Assembly: GCF_000308755.1 (NCBI RefSeq)
Contig: NZ_BAGF01000017.1
Coordinates: 1-64,000, forward strand
DNA from: Nocardia pneumoniae NBRC 100136
Lineage (GTDB): Bacteria > Actinomycetota > Actinomycetes > Mycobacteriales > Mycobacteriaceae
Length of the DNA: 64,000 bases
Direction of reading: 5' to 3'
Shown: piece by piece, positions 27,501 to 39,500 of the stretch
Position numbering within the stretch: position 1 is the first letter of the stretch
Layout: every line of letters starts with the position of its first letter
The notes under the pieces: model-generated
The model's input: the letters and a program-made list of their open reading frames with translations, nothing else
The model's database searches: none
Told to the model about the DNA's origin: nothing
Translations under genes and position numbers: made by a program

Positions 27501-30500
27501 TCCAAGCGGTGATCCGCGCGGCGATGAGCGACAATGTCGCTGCCCGAATGCGCCCGGCGTCCGTCGATGATGCGGTCATCCGGGCCCAGGGCATGTCGGA
27601 TCTGACCTTCGCGGCCGGTTTGGACGCCGATTTCCGGGCTGAACCGCTCGGCGTCGGCGCGGCGGGTCTGGCCGCGGCAATGGCAGAGGTCCGGGGCGGC
27701 AAACATGCGATCGCGGGCGTGATGAACCTCGGCCCGTTCGGTGACCACGCCTTCGCTGTGGTGCGGATGACGCGGAAACTGATCGACGAAAACCCGGTGC
27801 TGCGGGACCGGGTGCGTATCGGCGAGGTCGTGGTCTTCGACAACGCCTACGACGGCGCGCTCGACGGGTGGATCATCGGCACCGACGCGGTGGACGCCTG
27901 GGCCGAGACCGCGGGTGTCGGCGTCGGCGACGTGGATGCGATCGTCTTCGACGGCCCCCGCGACCCGGAGATCCCGCTGCACGGCCGTCAGCCGCACGGC
28001 CTTGCGCAGCGCCGCGTGATCGGTCACCGGCCTGATCGGGAAGCGGCGGGGGCGCTGGCACGCGAGCTGGACCAGGTGGTCAGGGCACGCGAACAGGCCC
28101 GAGCCGACGGCGTACGGGAAAGCCTGAATTCCGAGATACGGCGGCTGCGTGCGGAATTGGCGCAGCACGGTCCGAATGCGGTGCACCCGCGGGTGTTCGA
28201 CCAACTGTCCACTGCCACCAAGCACGTCATTGCCCGAGATGAAATATCCGCGGGCATACTGCAATTCGCAAGCGACGACGCGGCTTATGTCCACGCCGAT
28301 CGTCAGTGGGGCCGTTCGCTCACGCCTGCGGATCAGGATCGGCTGCCGTGGTCACCTGGAGGCGGCGCATTCGGCCTACACGGTCAGCTCGAGGCCATGA
28401 ACGCCTTCCTACGCTTGCCGTCGGACGAGCGCGCACCCAACCATCCGCTCGTCGCAGCCATTTTGACCACTGATGCTCTGCTGCACACCGACACCCTGGT
28501 GCCGGGGATGCGGCAGCTCGAGCGCGACATCATGGTGGTAACGAAACTGCTTCCCGGCTACGCGGAAGGCCCGCGGGGCTGGCGCACGCATGACGGGTTC
28601 ATCGCAGCCGAGATCACCGAGACACCGTCGGATCGGCTCGGCGAGTCCGACCTTCAGTACATCCGGGTGCCGAAAGGCACTGCGGTGTACTGGGATCCCC
28701 AGCAACGCGTGCTCGTGCTGCAACGGAAGCTGAACATCGCCCGGACCCGGACGTTCGTCGACGAGGATGGCCGCACCCATGTGTACAGCGTGGTGGAGCG
28801 GTTGCGGGACTTCGGCTACCCGGGCCTCGAAGCCACCGGCCCCCGTCTGACCGTCGAGCGAACGGATTCTCCCGCGCCCGCCGCCGCTGCCATTCCGGAC
28901 ACCTCTTGGGTGCGACATGTGCTGAACGGCGCGCCCATCTGCGGTGCGCTGGTACAGCAGCGGGTAAAGACGACCTTGGGTCCCAAGGGCGATCGGATGT
29001 CCCCGGCATCGGAGCACGACACCGACATCCAGATCAACGGGATGACGGGAACAGACTTCGCAACCCGCCTTGTGGCGGGATGGGCCGAACATCCGATCGG
29101 TCGAGGAATATCCGGGCTGGCCGCCGCGGTACGCGAGGTACGCAAGAAGTCCGAGGGCGGCAACGGGAAGATGGCCGTCGCCGGGACGATGAGCATCGGC
29201 AGCGCGGATCGCATCATCGGTCAGCACGCGTTCGCGGTGCTCCAGGTCACCCTCGATCTGAAGGTGGAGCATGGGGAGGAACTGGCCGACGCACGGTTGG
29301 GCGACACCGTGGTATTCGACCCCGGCTACCCGGGCGCGAACGAATACGGCTGGGTGATCGGCGACGACGCAGTAGACCGCTGGACCCGTGCGGCCGCCGA
29401 CGGGGTACAGGACGTGCGCGCGATCGTCTTCGACGAATTCGGCAAGCCGGAAGTGGAGCTGACCGAGGAGACCGCCGCTCTTGGCCCGGCCGAGGACATC
29501 GGAGCACGCCCGTCCGAGCCCGGAAAGGAAGCTGGCCTGCCAGGGCTACCGGACTCGAGATCCGCGACGCAAAGCCAGCAGCAGCCGACGAAAGAGGAAG
29601 TGGCACAACGGCTGCGCGGTAGCCGGGACGCCTTGGCAGCCGAGCTCGGCGTGCCGTGGGAGCAGGCGGTCGAGCACTTGGCCGAGGCCCGTGCGGAGCT
29701 GGCCCGGCTATTGGAGATCGACCCGGCGCACCTGCGCTGGCCGAACCTGGTGCGCGATGTCTTCGGCCTCGTCGACTCCCTGTTGTCGCACCTGAACGAG
29801 GATGGGTGGCAGATCGCGGCCGCCAGGCTGCAGCCGAGCGATCTGCCCATTTGGCTCGCGTCGAGCCTTCGAACGGGTTCGGTCACGAATGCGCTGCAGT
29901 CGGTGTCCCGGAACCTCGACTTGGGCACCTGGCGTGACGAGTACCAGGACTTGCAGGAGATCTGGGATGCGACCCTGGCTCAGCTGATCGGTGTCGTCCC
30001 GGACGGTAATTATTCGTCCGACTACGAGCACCCGCTGCGTCGGCTCGGCGAGCTGACCGGGGACACGCATCTCATCGCCTTGGCCGACGCCGCGCACCGG
30101 GTGCGGAAGCTGACCGAACTGATCGACGTCGCCGACCGCGCCGACGCGGACGAAACCGCACGGAAACTGGACCGCGTCCTCGCCGAGTACGACGCCGTGT
30201 TCCTGCGTGCCGCCGATATCCCGGGCCAGGAACTGCACCGGTCCGATTTGCCTGGCGGGGCGGAGCGTGAAGCCGCGGCAGAGCGCCTGGTGTCCCTGGC
30301 CCAGGAGATCGCCGCGGCCGGTGCGGCGGATGCCGAGTTGGTGTCGGGGCTGGCCGGGGCGACCGCGCAGACGTTGACCGAGACCCAGGTCTGGCCGGTG
30401 TGGGAGCGGGCGCGCGCCCTGCCCGAGGGGCTCGAACCGCCGGTCGGTGCGCTGGAACGCGCGTGCTACGAATTCGTGTACTACCACCGGCAGCTGGTCG

Positions 30501-33500
30501 ACACCCAGGCGAACCTGTTGTGGGGCGGGGAAATAGAACGGCTGAGGACCATACTGGGCGACCGCGGCCCGCTGGAAGTGTCCGGGGAGACCTTCGCGGG
30601 CCTGTCCCGCACGGCCAAACAGGCCGTGGCGGATGCCGAAATTGCCAAGGGCACCGTAACTTTCAGCCACGAGCAGATCGCCTACAACTACGCCGGCCGC
30701 GTGCTCGACGTCCCCGTAGGCGAGAGCACAGCGATGCCGAGTGCCCTGCTGCTGGTCGGCCCGTTACCCGCAGGTATAGACCCGGTCCGCGTCCAGGCAC
30801 TCGACGACGCACCGATCGTGGACGCGAACAGCATCGCCTGGGAGATCACCCAGGAGCCGTCGCACCGGCTCGACCGGCAGCCACTGCTGCGCCTGCGGGT
30901 CCCCGAGGGCACCCGGGTCCGCTGGAACAGCAGCGAGCAGCAGCTCGAAGTGCACGACGACCTGCGCTGGGTCACCACCCGTTCCTTCACCGACGCGCAG
31001 GGCCGCTGGCGTGTCTACGGTGTCGCCCGCCGGGCCGCCCCGCAGCTGGACTCGCTCCCGCCGGGCACTGATGTCGCGGGCTCCACCGGCAGCACGGAAG
31101 TCTCCGTCGAAGCAGGTCGCGACAGCGGCCCGGTAGCGGAAGCGAACGCCGCCGAGCAGCGGAGCACGGCTGGGGCGGGTACCGGCGAACGCAGCAGCCG
31201 CACCCGGCGGCGACGCCGCCGCGGTTCCGCCCGGGCAGGCGGCGTCGGCCGGTCCGTGCCCGAGGCATCCGCGCCGCACCAGGCGACGGCGATGCCGGAC
31301 GAGGTGGCTCGGGGCCGCGGTCGGTCGGGCCGGATCTCGGCGGAGGAAGAGGCGCTGGCCATTCCCGACCGGACACCGCCGCTGCCCCGGCCTCGAACCG
31401 GTCATGCGGACAACCAGTGTGGACGATTGGTGCTGCAGCAGCTGCGCAAGCGCAACCGGAATGTGGTTGTGCCCGACGCAGAGGACGTCAGCCTGGCCGG
31501 AATGCTGGTGACGGACGTTGTCGAGCACGCGAACGGCAGCCCACTGCATATCCGGCATTTCCCGATCGACTTCAACGGCAAGCCACACAGCAGGCTCGTC
31601 AAGGCCTTCCGGGCCCTGGTTGCCGAGAGGCAGCACAAGAATCTCCCGGTCGAGGAGATGTCGGTTGTCGTCTTCGACGGCTACCTCATGAGCAACGAAG
31701 ACGGAGTCTCCGGGCATGCCTACCGGTTGGTGTGGCGCAACGGCGACGTCGAGATCGAAGACGAAGGCAAGGGCCTGTCCGGCCCCTTCCGGGATGCCAT
31801 GTCCATTGGACAAGTGGCGCTCCTGAAGGGCATCTGGGCGGTTGCCTTCGATCCCGACGCCAAACCCCTCCACTTCCCCGGCCCCGGGACCGGCGGCCCG
31901 AACCCCGACTTCCGGGTGGGGTTGGTGCAAGACACGACGGCGGACATGGCGCGGTCGCTGATCGGCGAGGTCGGTGGGGGTTGGGCCGATCAGCTGTTGG
32001 CGATGGTCAAGGTCAAACATGTGTCGAAATTGGCGCCGGGTGACTACGGAGGTTATTCGCATCCTGAACTGACGAATTTCGTCGCCACACGCGGTATGGA
32101 TCTTCTGATTCAAGTGATCACTCTGATCCATGAGAACCAGCATGCTGTGGACCACGTCGGCGGACTCGGACACAACCCGGTAACGATGACTCGTGGTGAA
32201 TTCGTCCACCGGTATATGTATTTGGAAGCCAGGGCATCCGCTAGAGAGGTCCTATTTGGTATTGCCTTGCGCGCATGTGGATATGATGTTCCGGTCACAG
32301 TCGAGGAGCAGGTATTTACGGAAGCTTCCGACACGGCGGCAGCCGAGGCGCGGAAGTCCGATCCGGATCTCACTCGGACGGAACTGGCAGAAATAGGTTA
32401 CAAAGCCGGTGTTCGTGCTCTGGAACAGAGTGTCGATGCGCCCGAGAAGATCGGCGAACCGAGTTACTACCGGAATACGGCTCGCGCGGTTTGGCTCGGT
32501 GAACGACAGCGCGCAGAGCAGTTGAATATCCACACCCCGAGCACGCCGGAGACAGCGGCAGAACTTCAGCGGTTGGCCTTGGCGAGAGCCGCCGCTGATC
32601 GGGATTTCACCCTGTTGGACAGCCTTATCGCCCGGGAGGCGGAACGGCACCGCGCCGCATCGCTCGAGCCGGTGTCGGAAGCCGATGCTCGCCGCCGTGC
32701 GCATGCCGCGCTGCAGCGGCGCGACCTCGTCGCGTGGCATGCGCAGGCCGCGAAGGATGCGGATGCGATCAGCGCGGAGCTCGATACGCTGGCCTGCCGT
32801 GATGTTCTGCAGAATGTGTTGCAGGACGGACCGGGCATGATGCTGAACGACCATGTCGCGGTGATCGGTGGAAACCGGCCGCGCCTGGTTGTCGCAACAG
32901 AAGGCGTCGATCACCTCCGATTCCGCGACGAGGCGATCGCCGCGCATCCAGAGCTGGCCGGTCTCCCTTATCTGGATGTCGAGTACCTGGCCGTCGGCAC
33001 TGAAATCGACGGCATGGTGTGGTTCGAGGGGGTACGGGACCCGCAGCCGCAACTCGGACAAAAACTGCCTGATGTGCCGTGGCTCAACTTGGCCGAACGG
33101 GCTGCGGAACAGCGGTTGAACCGAGTGTGGCAGCTCCTGGACCAGATCCCGATCGGTCAACGGGCGGCTCGGATACTGCGCGACAACGATATTCACATCC
33201 TGTTGGAGCCGAATTCCGACGACCGGCTGTACCCGGCGCGAAAGGTTCTGGTACTCGATGTCGGAGGTTCCGACGCCGAGCTGGCGGCAGCGATGGTTGC
33301 CGGGGCCGTCCACGTTGAACAGGAGCTCTCGCGGGGCGACGGCACTGCGGTCCGGGAGCTGATGACATCGAAGACGCCTGCGGACTGGGTCCCGAAGAGG
33401 CTCGACGCGGAAGCGGACGCACAAGCGGGGCGGGCCGAGGCGATGCGGCAGCTGCGCGAAGCAGAACTCGACACGGATCCACCCGACGCGGTGGAACTTG

Positions 33501-36500
33501 CCTATACAACGGCATATCGGCATGTCATCGAGGCTGTTCGGGGACGTGAGCCGAGCGAAGCCGAAATTGAGCTCGCCAGGGCCGCAGGTGTCGCTGCGGT
33601 GCGACCGCTCATGGAACACATCGGCCCACGCTTGGCCGGGAAGACATACGCCGAGTTCTACCACCAGGTATGGGCCGACGCCCACGGGGTCGAACCGGAA
33701 GAGCCCGTGGCATCGTGGACCGAGATCGATGTCGCAGCCCGCCTGGACGCACTGGAGCAGGAGGGCCAACAGACGTGGGAACGCCAAAAGCAGGCACGCG
33801 ATGCCCTGTCGGAGTTCTCCGATGAGGACCTGATCGAACTGAGACCGACTTCGGTTCGGTTGGAGGTCTTGCGCCGCAAGAGAGATCCACAGAGTCGTGA
33901 TTCGGTGGAACGACTGGATGCCTTCCACCGGCTGTATTCACGGGTCCGGTTGCTGGCCGAGACGTTCGACGCCTATGAGAGTCGCGAGCGACAGCAGGCT
34001 GCCTGTGATCAGCTCGCCGCCGAATGGTCGCTGGATCCGGCCCAGGTGCGTCCCGGCACGCCGCTGATGCGGCAGCTGACGCGGCAGCGTGATGACGCGC
34101 GTGACGAGCTGGTGGCGTTCCTGGGCATCGAAAATCACCAGTTGACCCCGGAACAGGTGGACAACCTGTTGGGGCAGGCGCAACTGGAGCGACAACTGCG
34201 ACGACTGCCGGATGACCAAGAGCGCCTGCTGTTCGCCGACCGGTTGGCCGTGTTGTGCGAACGGTTCATCGCGGTCGACCCGATCGTCCGTGCTGTCGAA
34301 GCACTGTCGGAAAAGGACGCCGAAGCCCGCCGCCTGGATGCCTTGGCCCACCCGGTGACGCCACCGCCGGTAGACCCGATGGTCCAGGTCCTGGAAGCAG
34401 TGGATCAGCTGCCGGATCTTGCTACCGACACTCGTGGCGCGATCGTTGCGATGCTCACCGATACTCTGGGACGCACCGGAACCCGGCTGTGGCCGGTGGA
34501 ACGCATCGAAGGTGGCCATCGCATCCAGGTCCGGGAAGCGGACGGCAGCCGCCTGGTGGATGTCAGGGTGGTCGACGGTGTGGTGATCGTGCAAACGTAC
34601 CTGCGCCGCGACCGGGCGCACCGGGTGCCGATGGCGCGGGTGCTGCTGTCGAAGTTGTTGTCCGGCTGGAACCACGAGGATGCCGCTCAGGTTTTCAGTA
34701 CCGTCCTGAAACGGACCTCCGCTGCGGGCGAGAAGCTCGGGCTGCCGCACGTTCAGTTGATCGGCGCCGACGGTGTGTTCACTATGGAACTGTCCCGGCG
34801 GCAGCTGGATGTCACTGTGGAAAGCACCCAGGGTGACCTGGCGATGTATTTCGACAGAGACGATGTCGATGCGCCCGGCCCCGGTCCCTTCGAACGGTCG
34901 TCGTCGCCGAAGCTCAGCGGAGCCGGTACGGGATCGGCTTCCAGCCCGCCGTCGGAGAATGGCCAGCGAGATATCGACGGGTCGCGTGACGGTCGCGTCG
35001 GGGTTGAAGCGCCCAATGGGTCGGTCCGCAGGCCCGGCTCCCCCCAGACCGCACGTTTCTCTCAACTTCGACGGGGCCTTGTCTTCGCTCCTGGTGCGGC
35101 GATGCCGATATCGGGCGGCAATGCCGTGCACCAGTCTGGGAGCGATCGGGATACCGCGGCGCAAGCTACCGAACAGGCCCGCATGCAGGCGGTGCTGGAT
35201 GCGCTCGACGATGTCGGCGCGAGCACCCGGGACGAAACCCTCCGGGTGCTCGACGATGCGCTGAACTTCCCGGGCGCGTGGCTCGGAAAGGTGGAGGTGG
35301 TCGGCGGGATCCGCCGGATCCGGGTCTTGGACCGGGCCGGTGAGCTGTTGACCGTCCGGGTCGGGATCGGCGTGGATGCCACCGCGACCGCCGAAGTGCA
35401 TCTTCCTCGGCTGCGCGGCCTCGACGCGGCCGCCCGGGGCACGGTCACCGCGATTCTCACCGACGCCATGGTGCGCACGGCGACCGGACAGGAGTTGACC
35501 GATGCGGGCCCGGCGTCGGTCCGGTTGCGCCACCACAGCGAACTCGCGTTGCGACAGCTGCATGCCGACCCGGTGCTGGCGCGACTGCTGCGGCCGGAGT
35601 CCACGGCGCGGGCCCGGTTGCTGGCGGAGCAGCAGCGAGCGCGGGAAGCGTTGGCGGACATGGGAGTCCGCCCGCAGGACATGGTCTCCGCGGAACAGAT
35701 GCAACAGCTGGTCGCCGAGCGGCGCGCCGCGGGCGAGCAGGTGCCGGAGGCGCTCGACCAGCCGTACGAGTTGCTGATCCGGCTCGAGGAGGCCGAGCGG
35801 CACGAACGGCAGGCACGACAGCTGGCCGCGCTGGAGCATCGGTTGCGCGACACCTACCGGCGACTGCGGCAGGGAACGTGCACGGTCGCGGAGTTCCGCC
35901 GGATAGCCGCCGCCGTCGCCCGGGCCGACGACGCCGCCGCGGCGGTGCTGGCCCTCGAGACCCGGGCCCGGCTGCCCGAGCCGGTGCGTGACCGCCCGGT
36001 CACGGCGATCCTGTCCGAGCACGGTTTGGTTCCCGGGCAGACGATCACCGGCGGGGACCTCGAGGCGCGGCTGCGGGCCAAGTGCGAGAAAGCCCGCTGG
36101 GACTTGGCTGCACTGCTGGGCACCGACCCGATGCCACTGAGTGACGCCGATCTGGAGCAATGGGCGCCGACCCCAGAACTGCATCAGGTGATTGTCGAAT
36201 ACGCGCTGGATTCCCAAGATCCGCCGAAAGACGAGCAGGAGCGCGCGGCCTGGATACAGCGTCGGGAAGCATTGCGGTCCCAGGCCCGTGCCGACAGCGC
36301 GAAAGCCGAACTCACCACTCGGTTCCAGGAGCTGCGGCGGCTCGTCGCATTCCTCGACGGGTTCCGCGACCACGATGTGCGGCTGCGCGGACTCTACGCC
36401 GAGCTAGCCGCCACTTTGGCGGACTCCCAGCAGTCCGACACCGGCTGGCTGCAGGCGGTGGTGGATGCGGTGGAAGATCTGGACGCCGCCCCCCGGGATG

Positions 36501-39500
36501 CGGTGCTCCGGCTGGTGGACGGCGCGCTCAACCTCCCCGGCGCCCGGATCGGCGACGTGGAAGTGGTCGGCGAGGTTGCCCGTATCCCGGTCGTCGATCG
36601 GAACGGACCGGTGCTGACCGTCCGGGTCGGCGCCGGCCCGGACGCTGCGGTGAGCGTGGAAATGCCGCTGCGCCAGGATGATCCACGGCGGGCCGACATC
36701 GCGTCGCGACTGATATCCGGACTGGTGGTCGGCTGGCCGCGGTCTACGCGCATTGTCGAGGCGTTGCGCCTGGCACTGTCCGGCATCGACAGTGAGCTGA
36801 CAGTGATACTCGCCGGTCCCCAGGAGAATCGCGGACTCGACGTCGCGATCGAAGGCAGTGACGGCGATGTGCGGAGCTGGCACTTTGGTCGGAATGACGG
36901 CGCCCCGGTTGCGTCGCACCCGGCCATGTCCGGGTTCCCCGGCCCCCGTGCCGGGGAGCCGAATGCGCACGAAATAGCAAGCGAGACAACCGCTTTCATC
37001 CTCCCGGAGGTGTTGCGGGAAGGACCGTTCAACTGTGCGCCTGCGATGGTCGGGTTCATCAACGACTTCCAGGACGAGATCGGCGCGCAGCGGGGGCCGG
37101 GGTTGGCCGATTCGCCGCAGATCGACCAGCAGGGCGTTTACGAGGATGCGATCGCGCGCGGGGTCGGGCTCGAGTGGGAAGAGGGTGGCTTCGGAGTCGG
37201 GGTCGACGGGCTGCTCGCGGTGTTGCGGTTGGTCCGCAACTACGACCCGGCGGACCTGAGCACCCGCAAAGCGGTGGCCGGTGTGATGGAATTCGGCGAT
37301 GCGGGCGGGCATGCGTTCGGTGTGCAGATGCGTGCCGACGGCCAGATCGAGGTCTTCGAGAGGGTTGCCGGGAAGGTCGAGCACTGGATCGGCGACGTGC
37401 GAGTGCAGCAGTGGCTGGCGAAGTGGCACGACGTCGGCGTGGGACGGGTACTCGGGATCGTTGCCGAGAAGAATCCCAGCTCGAAGAAGCGGTTCGTCGA
37501 GGGTCGCGACCGGGCCGAGATCATCGCCCATTCGAGGCCGAAGGGACGCATCAGGGGTGTGCTGGTCGGGGCGCGCACCGCACCGGTCGGGTTCCCGGTC
37601 GGCCTGGCCGATGATCTGGCCCGATCCCAGCACGCCTCGGCGACATTGTTGGCCCAGACCGGTTTCCGGGTCGAACAAAGACTCGACTTGCGGGTCGATG
37701 GCAGGGAATTCGCGCATGTCGCGCCGCGGGTGTCCGGGCTGCGCGCGCTGCGTTCCTGGCTCGAGCACACGGTGGCAGGCAAGCCGGCCGACCGGATCGT
37801 GGTGGATCTGGTCGAAGCCGGCGTCGGCCCGCAGGAGCTGGCGCGGGAGTTGAGCCGCAGGCCGATCGTGGGGTTGCGCGAGCTGATCGTGATCGACCGG
37901 TACGGCACGGTCGTGCAGCTGGACTCGCCCGACGCGGCCGAGGGCGGCGAGTCGACCGGTGCGGATGCCTCGACGCGAAACGTGGACGGGCGCATCGATG
38001 GTGACACCGGTAGCTCCGTCGAGTCCGGCGGGCGCGGCGCAGGTGACCAGGGGGGAGACGGGGACGGCCCGCCGTCGCCACCGCCGGAGGATGGGGACGA
38101 GCCGGCTGACGGACTGCTGCCTGCGGCGCTGGTCGCGTTGCGGCGCGCCGCCGAAATGCGGCTGGAGCAGGTACATGCGCAACTGCTGATCCGACACGAT
38201 TTCCGCAAAGAGGACCTGGTCCCAGGGGCGCTTGCTGAGGTCAGTTTGTCGCTGACTCACTTCACCCTGGTGCGGGCGTTGGAGGGCCTGTGCGGATTGC
38301 CATCCGGGACATTGACCGATGAGGCCACAGTGCGACGGGAGCTTGCGAAGCTGCAGGCGATGGGTCTCCCCGCGGCGATAGTGCAGCCGATCGAGCGGTT
38401 GTTCACCGATCTGTACGAACAGATGAAGTTGTTCGAGGAGGCCGATCGCCTCTCCCGTCGGATCGGGCAGGTCGACAGGTTGGAAGCGTTCCTGTTCGAG
38501 GCGTATCGAGATGGTGAGCGCGCCGAGGAGTTCCGGTCGCTGGCGGCGGACGCCGCTCGGCTGGGTCGACTGGCGGCCGAGCGGCATGAGGTGCAGGACC
38601 AGCCGCTGTGGCCGCAGCAGGTTCTCGGCGCTCCCGAATATGGTTGGCAGCCTGGGGAATTGCGACCGAGCGAAAATGCCGAGCAGGTGTTGCGTGACCG
38701 GTTTGCGACGGCCGGGATGCAGTTGGCCGACGCTCTGCCCGGGGTGGATCTGGATGCACCGACCGTCGAACAGGTCGCACGGCTGCTCGGCAGCGATCTT
38801 GTCCGGGTGCTGGAAATAGAGCCGCTGGCAGAGGAATTCGAGCGGCTGCGCAGCCTGATCGATGTGCTCGGCGAGATCGACGCGCAGGCGTCCCGGCTGC
38901 ATGAACTCGAAGACCGGCTGGATACCGGTCTGGCGGACGTGGTCTCGGCCCGGCCTGCGCCGGAAAACCTGCCCGACAACAGGATCGGGCTGGGGGCAGA
39001 GCTGGTTGCACTGCGGCTGGCGACAACGAACCGGCGGGATGCGTACCGCGCGGTGCTCGCTCGGCTCGGCCCCCGATTCGGGCTGTTCCTGGACGGCGTG
39101 GGCCCTGAACAGCTGAACCAGTTGAAGGACCGGCGGGACGCACTGGCTGAGCGGCTGGCTGGGTTGCTCAGCGACGTCACGGAGCAGGATCTGACTCCGG
39201 CTCGGGTCGCGGAAATCGCGGGGCAGCTGGAGCCGGGGCTGGGCGGCTCGGACGCGATCGACGTCGTCCACGAATTGGTCGAACTCGATGTGGTCCGGCG
39301 CTTCGCGTCTGCGTTCGTCGACGCCGATGGACATGCCGTGGTCCAGGGCATCGTGCTCGACAGGTTGGAAGACGCTCTGGTAGAAGCGCATTCGCGGCAG
39401 CGAGAGGCGGCGAATCGGCTTGCTGCTCTGCAGCGCTCGCGCCGTGACGACCGAGCGGCTGGGCAGCTGGCGGGCGCCACCACGCGGTTGGCCCGGTGGC

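Noticed and set aside
33938..36373. Minus-strand open frame of 811 codons
   Set aside because: It is opposite spacer and beta-repeat coding sequence and has the composition of a shadow frame.
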